From the NCBI GenBank assembly GCA_021463165.1, contig JAJTWY010000024.1, positions 1 through 47,043 of the forward strand: a stretch of DNA of 47,043 nucleotides. The letters are read 5' to 3'. The notes below the pieces were generated by a model. The model did no database searches, was not told where the DNA came from, and saw only the letters and a list, made by a program, of their open reading frames with translations. Made by a program: the position numbers and the translations under genes. Below are positions 1 to 8,333 of the stretch, one piece after another. Position 1 is the stretch's first letter. Every line of letters starts with the position of its first letter. The DNA comes from Pyrinomonadaceae bacterium. GTDB lineage: Bacteria > Acidobacteriota > Blastocatellia > Pyrinomonadales > Pyrinomonadaceae.

Positions 1-1
1 G

Positions 2-616
2 CCCTTGTCGGCGCAGGTTACGTGTAAAGCGGATGCCTCCGGGCCCAATTGGTATTTTAGAGGGGCCGCTGTTATCAAAGACGGAAAACCGATCGAAGTC
101 GCGCAATATGTCTCGGGCAGCGGAAGTGCCACCGTTGGAACTGATTTTGCCGAGTTTAGTGACGGAAAAGGCGAGAAAAAGGGTTGGGTCCGCTTTGATA
201 CCGTTCAGAGCACGAGTGGGATGCGCCCGGCTATAACGTTTTTCGCTCCGGGGATCGCCGCCGAAGACGATATGGTTGCCTCGTATAGGTTGAAGCTGAA
301 GGCCGGAACCGAACTTCTTGCCGAACTAGACGCGGAGAGCGGCGGCTGGCAGAATGGCTGGCCGACCGGCACAACAAATATCCTGAGTGCAAAAATATCC
401 GATCCGGCCAAGCTAACGCCTATTTTTCGTGCATTGGATAAGGCCGAGTCGATAACGGTCGAGACTTACGCGGTTTTTATAGACAAGTCCGTCTCTAACC
501 GCACATCGTCAACATATACGGTTCAGGCAGAAGCACTGCGCAGCGCTCGAGCCGCCGCCGGAGAAGTGTCTATTAAATTGGATGCAGCGATCCGCTCAGG
601 CAAGTGCGAGAACTGA
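2..616 (+). CDS. Secreted protein of unknown function, 5' end outside the window
   Basis: The reading frame is open from base 2 to a TGA at 614-616. The first visible residues (Leu-Ser-Ala-Gln) look like the end of a signal peptide with an Ala-x-Ala type cleavage site, so the true start probably lies upstream of the window. A TTG at base 5 is unlikely to be the start. About 204 residues are visible. The mature part begins with a short segment containing a Cys and a GPNWYFRGAAV stretch, is rich in beta-type residues, and ends in a helical Ala/Arg-rich region and a final GKCEN with a second Cys. I do not recognise a family. It is probably an exported or periplasmic protein; the function is unknown. 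Confidence 0.75.
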   Translation, partial: PLSAQVTCKADASGPNWYFRGAAVIKDGKPIEVAQYVSGSGSATVGTDFAEFSDGKGEKKGWVRFDTVQSTSGMRPAITFFAPGIAAEDDMVASYRLKLKAGTELLAELDAESGGWQNGWPTGTTNILSAKISDPAKLTPIFRALDKAESITVETYAVFIDKSVSNRTSSTYTVQAEALRSARAAAGEVSIKLDAAIRSGKCEN

Positions 617-627
617 CTGCAATCGCC

Positions 628-762
628 ATGACAAAACGCCCAATCTACGACATCGACGCCCTAGATTTTTCCGACGCAATCGAAAAAGGCGTCATCACCA
701 ACGCCAACGTCCGTATGACCGACGATTGTAAAAGGGGAATTGCAAAATTTTTGGAGAAATAA
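628..762 (+). CDS. Doubtful small ORF (44 aa)
   Basis: An ATG at 628 opens a 44-codon frame (MTKRPIYDIDALDF...) ending TAA at 760-762, 11 bases after the preceding gene. No clear Shine-Dalgarno precedes it. The frame continues past the stop for 24 more sense codons, and a different frame stays open from 732 to 1034. This could be a small real gene or the head of a gene broken by frame changes. No family recognised. Confidence 0.25.
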   Translation: MTKRPIYDIDALDFSDAIEKGVITNANVRMTDDCKRGIAKFLEK

Positions 763-833
763 GGTGTAGCGGCTCTGATACTTGGCGCTACGACAAACCT
801 AATCAAGTCGGCTCCGAGGCTCTGGCAAAGCTC

Positions 834-1034
834 TTGAATCAATCGGCGGATACAATAAAACTTGAAGAGACGAAGAGAACGGAAAGCCGTATTATTTATC
901 ACTTGCGTCCAAACGGACGCAAAGGTGTTCGTTATATGGTCATAGTCAATAGACCGTATGCACTCTCGCTAGAAGCAAAAGACCCTTCAAAAACTATATG
1001 GGCCGTGGCAAGGATGTATAGCGTCTGCCTTTAG
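834..1034 (+). CDS. Doubtful small ORF or gene fragment (66 aa or longer)
   Basis: This frame is open from 732 to the TAG at 1032-1034. It has no ATG or GTG at a sensible place; the first usable start is a TTG at 834. The peptide has a helical N-terminal half (LAKLLNQSADTIKLEE) and a beta-like second half (RYMVIVNRPYALSLEAK). It lies just downstream of the 44-codon ORF in another frame, and together they may be remains of one gene. It abuts the stop of the opposing AtuA-family gene. No family recognised. Confidence 0.25.
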   Translation: MNQSADTIKLEETKRTESRIIYHLRPNGRKGVRYMVIVNRPYALSLEAKDPSKTIWAVARMYSVCL

Positions 1035-1037
1035 CCT

Positions 1038-2504
1038 TCACGCCTCAACGATGTCGACGGTTGTCTCGATCAGCGACTTCGGAATGAGTGCGGGGAAGTA
1101 GGCCATGATCTCTTCGACTTTGGGGCGGCCGCCGGCGAAGCCTGTGACGGCGGGCGGGCCGGTTAGGATGAGCGGGGCGATCTCTTTGGTGAAGCGTTCG
1201 ACGTCGGCCTTATTAGGGCCGCGGACGGCTACTCGCAACTGGACTTCGGGGTAGTCGTGCGGAACGCGGACGCCCTCGTCCGCAACGCCGGTTACTCCGG
1301 CGGAAAGATCGTGAGCAGTTTTGGTAACCGACGAAGCGTCGGCCGAAGCGTACGACGGCGTTGGCGTTCTGGCGAGGTGTCCGTGCGTGGCGTTTGCTCC
1401 GACAAATTCTGTTAGGACAACATCAAACTTCACGCCTAGATTGTCGAGGCGTTGGCGGAGGATCTTGTCAGCGGCCTGGGCTTTTTCGAGCGCGTCTGGC
1501 CAAGCGTAAACGAGCGTCCCGACGCTCTTGTAGCCGTCTTGGTAGGCGATCGAGACTTTGTAAAACTCGGTGTTCGGGTTGCCTTCGATGCCGAAGACGC
1601 GGACCTTGTTTTCACCTGCGTCTGCGAGACGGATCGACGAAAAATCCGCGACGACATCGGGCGTGATGTAGGCTTTTGGATCACCCATTTCGTAGAGAAG
1701 CTGTTCGGTGACGGACGGCACGTTGACGCGGCCGCCGGTGCCTTCGTGCTTGGTGACGATGAACTCGCCGTTCGGCGAAACCTCGACGATAGGGAAGCCG
1801 ATGTTCGCCATGCCGGGGATATTCTGCCAATCGTATTGGCAGTTGCCGCCGCTGCATTGCGCGCCGCATTCGATAATGTGACCGGCGATCGTCCCGGCAG
1901 CGATGCGGTTCCAATCGTCGAACTTCCAGCCGAATTCGTGCATCAGCGGCGCGAGCGTCAAACCCGTGTCCGTCAAACGTCCGCCGACTATGATGTTCGC
2001 ACCTTTGTCCAAAGCTTCAACAAGCGGAGCGGCACCGAGATAGACGTTGGCGGACTGAACGCGGTCGCGGATCGCCGACAGCGGCGTGCCATCGTCCATC
2101 GAGTTGATCTCGACGCCCTGCGCGAGAAAATCATCGAGCTTATCAAGTATGTCGTCGCCGGTGATGACGCCGATCTTTACTTTGCCCGCGAGGCCGAGAT
2201 TCTGCGCTACGTCCTTGATCGCGGCGGCACAGCCGGGAACGTTGACGCCGCCGGCATTCGAGAGTACCTTGATGTTCTTTTCGACGCAATCTGGCAAGAT
2301 CTCTTGCATTAAGCCCACGAAATCGCGAGCATAGCCGGCGTTCGGGTCGCGGAGTTTCTGTTTCTGGACGATCGACATTGTCACCTCGGCGAGGTAATCG
2401 AGCATCAGATAATCGATCGGGCCTTTGCGTACCTGATCGATCGGCGCCGTCAAAAGATCACCCCAAAACCCTTGTCCACCCGCAACGCGAACCGTTTCTT
2501 TCAT
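1038..2504 (-). CDS. AtuA-family (DUF1446) acyl-CoA metabolism protein
   Basis: The 488-residue protein has the layout of the acyclic terpene utilisation AtuA / DUF1446 family. It opens with [12 protein letters not shown], continues with a [14 protein letters not shown] stretch near residue 35, and has NAGGVN near 83, a GGRLTDTGL motif near 174 and a Cys-containing [10 protein letters not shown] segment near 215. AtuA was named from citronellol/geraniol catabolism in Pseudomonas, but the reaction of most family members is not established. The start is the ATG at 2504. No Shine-Dalgarno sits before it; a long perfect hairpin lies 12 bases upstream instead. A stand-alone B12-binding domain is encoded just upstream on the same strand, so a role in acyl-CoA or branched-chain catabolism is plausible but inferred. 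Confidence 0.85.
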   Translation of the reverse strand: MKETVRVAGGQGFWGDLLTAPIDQVRKGPIDYLMLDYLAEVTMSIVQKQKLRDPNAGYARDFVGLMQEILPDCVEKNIKVLSNAGGVNVPGCAAAIKDVAQNLGLAGKVKIGVITGDDILDKLDDFLAQGVEINSMDDGTPLSAIRDRVQSANVYLGAAPLVEALDKGANIIVGGRLTDTGLTLAPLMHEFGWKFDDWNRIAAGTIAGHIIECGAQCSGGNCQYDWQNIPGMANIGFPIVEVSPNGEFIVTKHEGTGGRVNVPSVTEQLLYEMGDPKAYITPDVVADFSSIRLADAGENKVRVFGIEGNPNTEFYKVSIAYQDGYKSVGTLVYAWPDALEKAQAADKILRQRLDNLGVKFDVVLTEFVGANATHGHLARTPTPSYASADASSVTKTAHDLSAGVTGVADEGVRVPHDYPEVQLRVAVRGPNKADVERFTKEIAPLILTGPPAVTGFAGGRPKVEEIMAYFPALIPKSLIETTVDIVEA

Positions 2505-2516
2505 ATTGAAAATAAT

Positions 2517-2551
2517 AATACCGCTTCAACCTCGGGCGTCGAAGCGGTATT
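2517..2551 (-). terminator. Perfect 11-bp inverted repeat before the AtuA-family gene
   Basis: AATACCGCTTC (2517-2527) and GAAGCGGTATT (2541-2551) are exact reverse complements separated by 13 bases. On the minus strand the stem is followed by ATTATTATTTTC, a T-rich but interrupted tail. It sits after the small secreted-protein gene and 12 bases before the AtuA-family start codon, where no Shine-Dalgarno is seen. It may terminate the upstream gene or control translation or mRNA stability of the downstream one. Confidence 0.6.
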
Positions 2552-2604
2552 GACCGGAAAGTTTGCGATCCGACCCTGGTTAGGCCTGAACCAGCGAAGA
2601 TTTG

Positions 2605-2922
2605 TTAAGGCTTCCGAACCGGAGGGCCGACGACGACCCTTTTGGCCTTCCGATAGATCCATTTAGTGCCGTTAGCGGTCTTGTGAGCGACCCACGTGCC
2701 GCCTTTCCATGATCTTGCGGCAACCCATTTGCTGCCGGTCCAAACACGTCCGCCGGTAGTATGGCCGACACGATAGCCTTTCTTGACCCCGCTTTTCGCT
2801 TTGCTATAGACCTTCTGAGTGGTGCCGACCATGCTTTGACCGTTCGCGGCGGTCTGGCCCGCAAAAAAGATAGCTGCGGCGAATGCGATCGATAGAAGAT
2901 AAATATTTGATCTGTTTTTCAT
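2605..2922 (-). CDS. Small secreted basic protein of unknown function
   Basis: This encodes 105 residues. The N-terminus is a clear signal peptide (MKNRSN, then a hydrophobic stretch to about residue 25, with cleavage near ANGQ). The mature part is about 80 residues, very basic, and rich in Lys, Gly, Trp and Thr. It contains loosely repeated VWTGSKWVA / GTWVAHK / GTKWIYRK segments that suggest a short beta repeat. A strong Shine-Dalgarno (AGGAGG, 8 bases before the ATG) supports the start and good expression. Export is predicted from sequence; the basic, aromatic repeats could bind a polyanion or cell wall, but that is speculation. No family recognised. Confidence 0.75.
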   Translation of the reverse strand: MKNRSNIYLLSIAFAAAIFFAGQTAANGQSMVGTTQKVYSKAKSGVKKGYRVGHTTGGRVWTGSKWVAARSWKGGTWVAHKTANGTKWIYRKAKRVVVGPPVRKP

Positions 2923-2987
2923 AAAAATAGCCTCCTATAATTGGTGCTAGTGTACATAGCGCTGTCAGTTCAGAACCCTTTATGACC

Positions 2988-3389
2988 TTAGCCCGTTCTG
3001 ACGTTGCCTTGAATGAATTTTACGATCTCCTCCGTCGACGTTCCCGGCAAAAATACCTCCGAGACGCCGTTCTGCTTTAGCACAGGGATATCCTCTTGCG
3101 GGACGATGCCTCCAACCAGGACGAGTGTATCGTCCATTCCATTCTCGCGAAGCAGACCGACGATACGCGGACAAAGCGTATTATGAGCACCACTCAAGAT
3201 AGAGATCCCGACGGCATCGACGTCTTCCTGCAGCGCGGCCGCGGCGATCATCTCGGGCGTTTGTCTCAGGCCGGTATAGATAACCTCCATTCCGGCATCG
3301 CGTAGTGCTCGGGCAATGACCTTTGCTCCGCGATCGTGGCCGTCGAGACCTGGTTTGGCGACCAATACTCTTATCTTCCGATCGATCAT
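2988..3389 (-). CDS. Stand-alone cobalamin-binding domain (methylmalonyl-CoA mutase small subunit type)
   Basis: The 133-residue protein matches the C-terminal B12-binding domain of methylmalonyl-CoA/isobutyryl-CoA mutases. It has the DxHxxG cobalamin motif (Asp16, His18, Gly21; the His is the lower axial ligand), then the SxL region ([10 protein letters not shown], about residues 82-91) and the GG region ([11 protein letters not shown], about 108-118). The length is normal for a separately encoded small subunit. The catalytic TIM-barrel partner is not in this window. In related bacteria such subunits work with a separate large subunit in propionate or branched-chain metabolism; the exact substrate cannot be told from this subunit. 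The start is the ATG at 3389. Confidence 0.9.
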   Translation of the reverse strand: MIDRKIRVLVAKPGLDGHDRGAKVIARALRDAGMEVIYTGLRQTPEMIAAAALQEDVDAVGISILSGAHNTLCPRIVGLLRENGMDDTLVLVGGIVPQEDIPVLKQNGVSEVFLPGTSTEEIVKFIQGNVRTG

Positions 3390-3405
3390 CGTTATGACGA
3401 TTATA

Positions 3406-4140
3406 CTAGTGGGCTATTGAAGCGAGCAATCCGCCCTTGCGCAAATAGGGGCTGATCTCAGCCCAGGATAACCTGAATTTTCCTTCTGGTTCCAGAGCCT
3501 GGACCGCGTGAACAAAATTGTATGCATAGTGAAACGTTACACCATCAGTCCCGATCGAGAATTCTTGCAGATCCGCGGTTCGGAACCTCTTACCGGCAAA
3601 CAGCTCCGACGGGACGATGTCTTCGTTCTCCTTGTCGGCCTGGATCTTCCTGATCGCTTCCCGTATCTCTTTCTTAAGCATTCCACTAAGCTTTGATACG
3701 AGTTTGACTGTATTCGTGAACTCGGTTGCCGGTGTGGCGCGATTTCCGGTCGCAGTGTTGATCACGAGGTGCTTTGTCACACCTGATGGATAGGCTCCGG
3801 AACCCTGGATCGAAAGGGCGATGCTGAGCGCCCTTTTCTCATTAAAGCCGACTTCGTAAGAAGCTTCCTCCAGCCATTGGCTCTCCCCTTTCTCTTCGGC
3901 AATAGTGAAATCAAATAGTTTTTCGTAGTCGAGCATCGATTCGATCTTCTTCGACAGTGCCGGTGTTCTCGCGTTCACTCTTGGAAAGGTGATCTCAAAG
4001 GTTTTCTTGAATTCCGTGAGCGGCTGGGGTCGCGTATATGTGACCTTCTCCGGAGTTATCGTGACGCTCTGAGCTTCAGCGAAGTTGCTCGCGAGGACGA
4101 TAAACGAAAGCAGAAAGGTAAGACGGGCGGTAGTTCTCAT
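3406..4140 (-). CDS. Secreted DUF3298/RsiV-like protein
   Basis: This encodes 244 residues with a signal peptide (hydrophobic stretch about residues 8-21, cleavage near AEAQS). The mature region has the organisation of DUF3298/DUF4163-like extracytoplasmic domains: an alternating beta/helical body, a [19 protein letters not shown] segment in the middle, and a C-terminal [16 protein letters not shown]...ISPYLRKGG. Related domains occur in the RsiV anti-sigma factor and in polysaccharide-deacetylase proteins, often exposed outside the membrane. No catalytic residues can be assigned. Its ATG overlaps the end of the upstream sterol-desaturase-like gene (shared ATGA at 4137-4140), so the two are probably translated from one mRNA. 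Confidence 0.7.
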   Translation of the reverse strand: MRTTARLTFLLSFIVLASNFAEAQSVTITPEKVTYTRPQPLTEFKKTFEITFPRVNARTPALSKKIESMLDYEKLFDFTIAEEKGESQWLEEASYEVGFNEKRALSIALSIQGSGAYPSGVTKHLVINTATGNRATPATEFTNTVKLVSKLSGMLKKEIREAIRKIQADKENEDIVPSELFAGKRFRTADLQEFSIGTDGVTFHYAYNFVHAVQALEPEGKFRLSWAEISPYLRKGGLLASIAH

Positions 4141-4967
4141 ATTTTGTTGACGACCTTAAGATCCGGCGAGCCGAGGATGCAAGCGAGCTTTCCTCGCACG
4201 CCGGGTGTTTGGCGGATCGCACCAAACATCTCGACCCAGCCGTGAGTATTTGCCCACAGAGCGTTGTAGCTGCGAAGAGGTTTTATTATACCATATCGAG
4301 GCGTTTCAGTTTCCTCGACAAAAGAGCCGAAGAGTCGATCCCAAACTATCAGAACCCCGGCGTAATTCTTATCCAGATAGGGCTCGTTCACCCCGTGGTG
4401 AACCCGGTGGTGCGAGGGCGTGTTGAATATGGCCTCGAACCATGCCGGAAGCTTCCCTATTAGTCTTGTGTGGATCCAAAACTGATAGATGAGATTGAAC
4501 CCGTGCACGATGGCAAACATCCAGGGAGCAAAGCCGATAAGCATCACAGGGGCATAAAAGATCCAATGGAGCAGGCCCGAGAACCAACTTTGCCTTACCG
4601 CAACGCTCAAGTTGTATTGCTCGCTCGAGTGATGAACTACGTGAAAGTTCCAGAACAGACGCGATTCGTGACTGACGCGGTGGAAAATGTAGTAAGCGAG
4701 ATCGTCAATAAAAAAGAGCACTACCCAGGACCACCAGGCCTCCGACGGAAACTTATATGGCGCCAGGTCATAGGCGAAAAGATAGATCTGAGCTGTTCCG
4801 AGGCCGAAGATCGCACCGAACAAGACGCTGACAAAGCCCATCAGGATGTTGTTCCAAGTGTCCTTTCTATCGGCATATTCGCCAAGATGCCTGTAGTGCG
4901 ACCATAACGCCTCAGCCGCGATCATTATGACGAAGAGCGGGATAGCGATGACCGTCGGACGAAGCAT
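4137..4967 (-). CDS. Sterol desaturase / fatty-acid hydroxylase family membrane protein
   Basis: The 276-residue integral membrane protein carries the three histidine clusters of the fatty-acid hydroxylase superfamily: HRVSH near residue 96, HVVHH near 109 and HHRVHH near 188. Other matching features are a conserved DDLAYYIFHR before the first cluster and NTPSHHRVHHG at the last. These clusters bind a di-iron centre that activates oxygen in C-H hydroxylation or desaturation of lipids. Hydrophobic segments flank the clusters (about residues 5-20, 40-65, 75-95, 135-160). The substrate (sterol, carotenoid, sphingoid or ether lipid) cannot be deduced. It overlaps the DUF3298-like gene by 4 bases. 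The start at 4967 has no strong ribosome binding site. Confidence 0.88.
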   Translation of the reverse strand: MLRPTVIAIPLFVIMIAAEALWSHYRHLGEYADRKDTWNNILMGFVSVLFGAIFGLGTAQIYLFAYDLAPYKFPSEAWWSWVVLFFIDDLAYYIFHRVSHESRLFWNFHVVHHSSEQYNLSVAVRQSWFSGLLHWIFYAPVMLIGFAPWMFAIVHGFNLIYQFWIHTRLIGKLPAWFEAIFNTPSHHRVHHGVNEPYLDKNYAGVLIVWDRLFGSFVEETETPRYGIIKPLRSYNALWANTHGWVEMFGAIRQTPGVRGKLACILGSPDLKVVNKI

Positions 4968-5019
4968 AGAACTACATTAGAGCAGGTGCTTTCATTCTTT
5001 CAAGTAGTCGTCAGCAAGG

Positions 5020-5889
5020 CTATTTTGGCGACGCGCAAGCTGAGTTGCGGTCGAAGGTAAAATGGTTTGCCGAATGCTGCATGGACGCGATCGGCGGATG
5101 CGGTGCGGCAGCACGCAGCGGACCGCCCGATACGGCCTCGATCCAGGCTTTTTCTCGGAGTTGAATAACATACCGCGCACCGAGGTCGAACTGCTTTTCG
5201 AATTCGAGAAGCCGACCGCCGATCTTGCGTCCCAAAACAAGATCGCCGTTGGCCGCTGCGCCGGCGCGGTAGAATGCGGCGTCGAGGCGGCGATATGCGG
5301 TTTCGAGCTCCTTGCGCCGGGCCGCTTTCGCGACAAAGGATCGACGCAAGGTGCGCGGAAGATCGGTCAAATGGGCATCGACGCCATAAAGAAGGACAGC
5401 AAGCACCTCAAGCGACGAAACGGCCTTGGCGCGGTTTCGCTCCACCGCCCGTTCATAGTAGGTCTTCCAGTGCGGCTCGACGGCCTTCGGTCCACCTCGG
5501 TCAAATCGCCGGCGGTTATCGTCATAGGACGAATAAAATTCGACAACAAGGCCAAGCAACTCGATCGCCGTTTCCTTGTCCTCCTTGGCGATCTCCTCTA
5601 GCTGGGCCCGAGTCGTGTGATAGTAGAGCGCCGGAAATATCTCGAGCATATTTCCCGTCGAAATGAAGGTCTCGCGCCTCGACGAAAGTCTATCGAGGAT
5701 CCCTGAGGTCTGTTCGAGCAGATCGACTATCTCGGGTGCTCGGAAGTCTTCCGCGACAAATATCTTGCAAGGGGCTGATTGGCCCGAAACAGTGACGGTT
5801 ACAGCCGTGATCGCAATGAGGATAAGGGCCGACCCCGCTAGGTTGACCGGAACCCTTAAGCCTGATACTTCGCTCCCGTTTCTGAACAT
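5020..5889 (-). CDS. Secreted or membrane-anchored helical protein of unknown function
   Basis: This encodes 289 residues. After a short basic segment there is one hydrophobic stretch (about residues 15-36) that reads as a signal peptide or anchor, ending near VSGQSAPC. The Cys just after it could be a structural Cys rather than a lipobox. The rest is charged and predicted helical, rich in Arg, Glu and Ala, with segments such as LLEQTSGILDRLSSRRE and LETAYRRLDAAFYRAGAA. I do not recognise a family. It is divergent from the haem-binding-protein gene, with only 48 bases between the two start codons, so the promoters must overlap or lie within the genes. Confidence 0.65.
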   Translation of the reverse strand: MFRNGSEVSGLRVPVNLAGSALILIAITAVTVTVSGQSAPCKIFVAEDFRAPEIVDLLEQTSGILDRLSSRRETFISTGNMLEIFPALYYHTTRAQLEEIAKEDKETAIELLGLVVEFYSSYDDNRRRFDRGGPKAVEPHWKTYYERAVERNRAKAVSSLEVLAVLLYGVDAHLTDLPRTLRRSFVAKAARRKELETAYRRLDAAFYRAGAAANGDLVLGRKIGGRLLEFEKQFDLGARYVIQLREKAWIEAVSGGPLRAAAPHPPIASMQHSANHFTFDRNSACASPK

Positions 5890-5937
5890 ATCGAAACCGT
5901 TTGGGTTATAGTAGCATCAACTTTCTTTGATCTAACG

Positions 5938-6408
5938 ATGTTGAAAAAGCTCATAAAGATCGTCGCCATCCTGCTGGGCATCATTTTGGTGGGGATCCAG
6001 TTCTTCAGGATCGATAAGACCGATCCGCCAATTGATCCCGGCGAGACCCTGGAGGCGGCGGTAACCGTCCCACCGGATATTTCGCTGATCATCGGCCGCG
6101 CCTGCAACGACTGTCATACGCATAAGACGGTTTACCCGTGGTACACAAATGTCCAGCCGTTTGGCTGGTTCGTTAAGGATCACGTAGTGCAGGGTAGAGA
6201 GGAGCTTAACCTTAGCCGCTTCAATACGCTCGATAAGAAAAAAAAGAAACGAAAGCTCGAAGAGATCTGCGACGAGGTCTCGAGTGGTTCTATGCCACTG
6301 CCATCTTACCTTTGGATCCATCGCGATGCCGTTTTGGCAGATAGCGAAAAGCAGGCGATCTGCGACTGGACCAAAACGGAGACCGCGAAGCTCGACGCTG
6401 CGCCGTAG
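5938..6408 (+). CDS. Haem-binding domain protein (Haem_bd type)
   Basis: This encodes 156 residues. One N-terminal transmembrane or signal segment (about residues 5-20) is followed by a CxxCH c-type haem motif (Cys56, Cys59, His60). Then come the family-typical THKTVYPWYTNVQPFGWFVKDHV and a later SMPLPSYLWIH segment that may supply the distal ligand region. This layout matches the small periplasmic Haem_bd family, usually found with c-type cytochromes. It is probably an anchored, periplasm-facing electron-transfer or haem-storage protein. A run of eight A at 6238-6245, within a KKKKKRK stretch, is a possible slippage site but the frame is intact. The ATG at 5938 lacks an obvious Shine-Dalgarno. 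Confidence 0.85.
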   Translation: MLKKLIKIVAILLGIILVGIQFFRIDKTDPPIDPGETLEAAVTVPPDISLIIGRACNDCHTHKTVYPWYTNVQPFGWFVKDHVVQGREELNLSRFNTLDKKKKKRKLEEICDEVSSGSMPLPSYLWIHRDAVLADSEKQAICDWTKTETAKLDAAP

Positions 6409-6713
6409 TCTTCGAGGTCGAGAGTACGTCCTCAAATTAGACCAAAGCGTGTCAATCCCCGATGCGGCAAATTCCGATATTGATGTCGATGATATCCTCT
6501 GAGTGTTTTTGTGTCCGCCGGGCCTTCGCGATTGCGTCATACGGAAACCGTATCGAAACTATCCGACGAAGTATATACAGGATGGCCGAGATGCCGATCG
6601 AACGCATAGTTGCTGCAATTTTAATGGTATTTCCGAGATGCCGATACCGGATCGTCTAAGATCGCCGCCGAGATCAACTCGCCACTTCCCGCCGTATTTT
6701 GTAAAATGGTCTG
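6409..6713. other. Gene-free interval upstream of deformylase
   Basis: No convincing gene is seen in these 305 bases. A 13-base direct repeat, CCGAGATGCCGAT, occurs at 6586-6598 and 6633-6645, and the deformylase start region carries the related ATGCCGAT. The interval probably holds the deformylase promoter, but I cannot point to a clear -35/-10 pair. Confidence 0.4.
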
Positions 6714-7235
6714 ATGCCGATCCTGCCGATCGTTCATTACCCTGAACAAGTTCTACTCACGGTTGGAAAACCTGTCGAGGAAGGCGAATTCGACGCTGAA
6801 CTTGCCCAGCTCGTCGACAGCATGTTTGCGACAATGGAGCATGCGCGCGGAGTAGGCCTCGCCGCGCCGCAGGTTGGCGTCTCTCGGCGGCTTTTTGTCA
6901 TGGACACACCGAATGGGGATGAGTCGAGCGAAAGGCACGTGCTCATAAACCCTGAGATAGTTCATGTCGAGGGCGAACAGGTGGGTGACGAAGGATGTCT
7001 CTCGTTTCCAGGCTTGTACCAGGTCGTTCAGCGTGAGATGCGAGTCATAGCGCGAGCGCAGAATGTTAAGGGCGAAGAATTCGAATTAGATGTACGCGGG
7101 CTTGCAGCCAGGTGTATACTGCATGAAACGGATCATTGCGACGGTATTGTCTTTCTGGACCGGATGACGCCCTTAAAAAGGCAGTTTGCCAAGCGAAAGA
7201 TCAAAACTTTACAAAGAACAGGGAAGTGGAACTAA
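6714..7235 (+). CDS. def: Peptide deformylase
   Basis: The 173-residue protein has all three deformylase motifs: GVGLAAPQVG (motif 1, about residues 46-55), EGCLSFPG with metal ligand Cys95 (motif 2), and HETDH with His137, Glu138 and His141 (motif 3). The enzyme removes the N-formyl group from nascent proteins in the cytoplasm using Fe2+ or Zn2+. Length is normal for the family. In many bacteria def sits next to fmt. Here fmt is about 5 kb downstream in a different transcription unit. The TAA stop is followed directly by the start of a small ORF on the same strand. Confidence 0.95.
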   Translation: MPILPIVHYPEQVLLTVGKPVEEGEFDAELAQLVDSMFATMEHARGVGLAAPQVGVSRRLFVMDTPNGDESSERHVLINPEIVHVEGEQVGDEGCLSFPGLYQVVQREMRVIARAQNVKGEEFELDVRGLAARCILHETDHCDGIVFLDRMTPLKRQFAKRKIKTLQRTGKWN

Positions 7236-7236
7236 A

Positions 7237-7461
7237 TTGAATATCCAGGAAACGAAACTGACCGCTGAATTGGGATCGAGCGGGGAACTCAACAAATATC
7301 TCGGGGAAGGCTGGGTTTTGCTCCTCAGTTATGTGAAACACGCGAGTGATACCCAGAAACCACGGTTCGTAGTCGGCTGGCAGCTTGACGGCCCGCCGAT
7401 CTTTCCTGAGTTGCTTGACGAATGGGAGCAGCGCGAGATGGCGAGGCAGCGGAATAGGTGA
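7237..7461 (+). CDS. Small conserved-looking protein of unknown function
   Basis: This is a 74-residue protein starting at TTG 7237, one base after the deformylase stop; a purine-rich GGGAAGTGGA just upstream is the likely ribosome binding site. The frame is open further upstream but that part overlaps deformylase. The protein has a central hydrophobic strand pair (EGWVLLLSYVKH...RFVVGWQLDG) and a charged helical C-terminus (LLDEWEQREMARQ). The pattern LNKYLGEGWVLL resembles small DUF4177-like proteins, but this is only an impression. It is likely co-translated with def. Confidence 0.6.
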   Translation: MNIQETKLTAELGSSGELNKYLGEGWVLLLSYVKHASDTQKPRFVVGWQLDGPPIFPELLDEWEQREMARQRNR

Positions 7462-7477
7462 CGCACAACGCACAGTC

Positions 7478-7505
7478 TTGCTTTACCAACGGTTTCAATT
7501 AAAAT
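7478..7505 (+). promoter_or_regulatory. Possible sigma-70 promoter
   Basis: TTGCTT (7478-7483) and TAAAAT (7500-7505) are separated by 16 bases, about 100 bases before the start of the outer-membrane-protein gene. Each hexamer has a recognisable match to consensus; no other evidence. Confidence 0.4.
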
Positions 7506-7606
7506 TAGCGGAGAATTGCAAAGGGATCCAAGTCTGACCGATTGCCCAGGCGGCAGGGAACCCACTCAGGAAAAGGTCAAACGAGTGCCGGCAGAGGAGC
7601 AGCATT

Positions 7607-8314
7607 ATGACAAAGCTTGCATCGTTTTCGTTAGCATCCTTAGTTCTGTTTGTCGCGGCGGTGATCGCGAGCGGACAGACAACGCTTCTCAATATCCCGA
7701 CGGCAGATACGCTTCAGCGCGGGTCGTGGGGATTGGAAGGGGATCTCATCGTTAAGCCCGTTCCTTATCGCGATGGCGGCTACCAGACCTATGGCTACCG
7801 CGTCGCCTACGGCGTGACGAACCGAACCGAGATCGGCTCCAATTTTTACTACACCTACGACGGTGACAAGGCTACGGCACAGGCGGAGTTCAGCCTGAAA
7901 CAGAATGTTTACAGCAACGAGCGGCTCGGTGTTAGCGTTTCGGGCGGAGCGATCGCTTTTGTTCCTCTGAGGGCCCATAACGGTGACCGCACCGCCGTGA
8001 TGGTTTACGGCGTCGGCAGCAAAACCGTGAGGTCGCTCAACGGAATGACTTTGACCGGCGGAGCCTACCACATTTTTGGTGGCGGCGATGATTTTGGCGA
8101 CAAGACCGGAGCGATCGTCGGGCTAAATCAGCCTATCGCCGATCGTGTAAGCTTTGTCGCCGATTGGTTCTCAGGCAAAAATCGGATCGGCTACGCGTCA
8201 GCGGGCTTTAACTTCGCGGTCACGAAGCGGCAGTACCTGACGACCGGCTACAGCTTTGGGAATTCGGGACGCGGTAATAATTCACTGGCGGCCTATTACG
8301 GCATAACATTCTAG
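7607..8314 (+). CDS. Predicted outer-membrane beta-barrel protein
   Basis: The 235-residue protein has a signal peptide (residues about 1-22, cleavage near ASGQT). The mature part is made of alternating hydrophobic/polar strands: YGYRVAYGVTNRTEIGSNFYY, SVSGGAIAFVP, YASAGFNFAV, YLTTGYSFG. It ends with aromatic Phe (AAYYGITF), typical of proteins inserted by the BAM machinery. It starts with a TLLNIPTADTLQRGSW segment seen in other small barrels. No specific family recognised. The ATG is preceded by GAGGAGC at good spacing. The function could be a small pore or structural barrel; this is inference from topology. Confidence 0.7.
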   Translation: MTKLASFSLASLVLFVAAVIASGQTTLLNIPTADTLQRGSWGLEGDLIVKPVPYRDGGYQTYGYRVAYGVTNRTEIGSNFYYTYDGDKATAQAEFSLKQNVYSNERLGVSVSGGAIAFVPLRAHNGDRTAVMVYGVGSKTVRSLNGMTLTGGAYHIFGGGDDFGDKTGAIVGLNQPIADRVSFVADWFSGKNRIGYASAGFNFAVTKRQYLTTGYSFGNSGRGNNSLAAYYGITF

Positions 8315-8333
8315 GGGCCGCAGCAGTCAGAAT

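Noticed and set aside
1452..2312. 286-codon frame on the plus strand opposite the AtuA-family gene
   Set aside because: It is the reverse complement of a well-recognised protein in a GC-rich gene; no ribosome binding site, no family resemblance.
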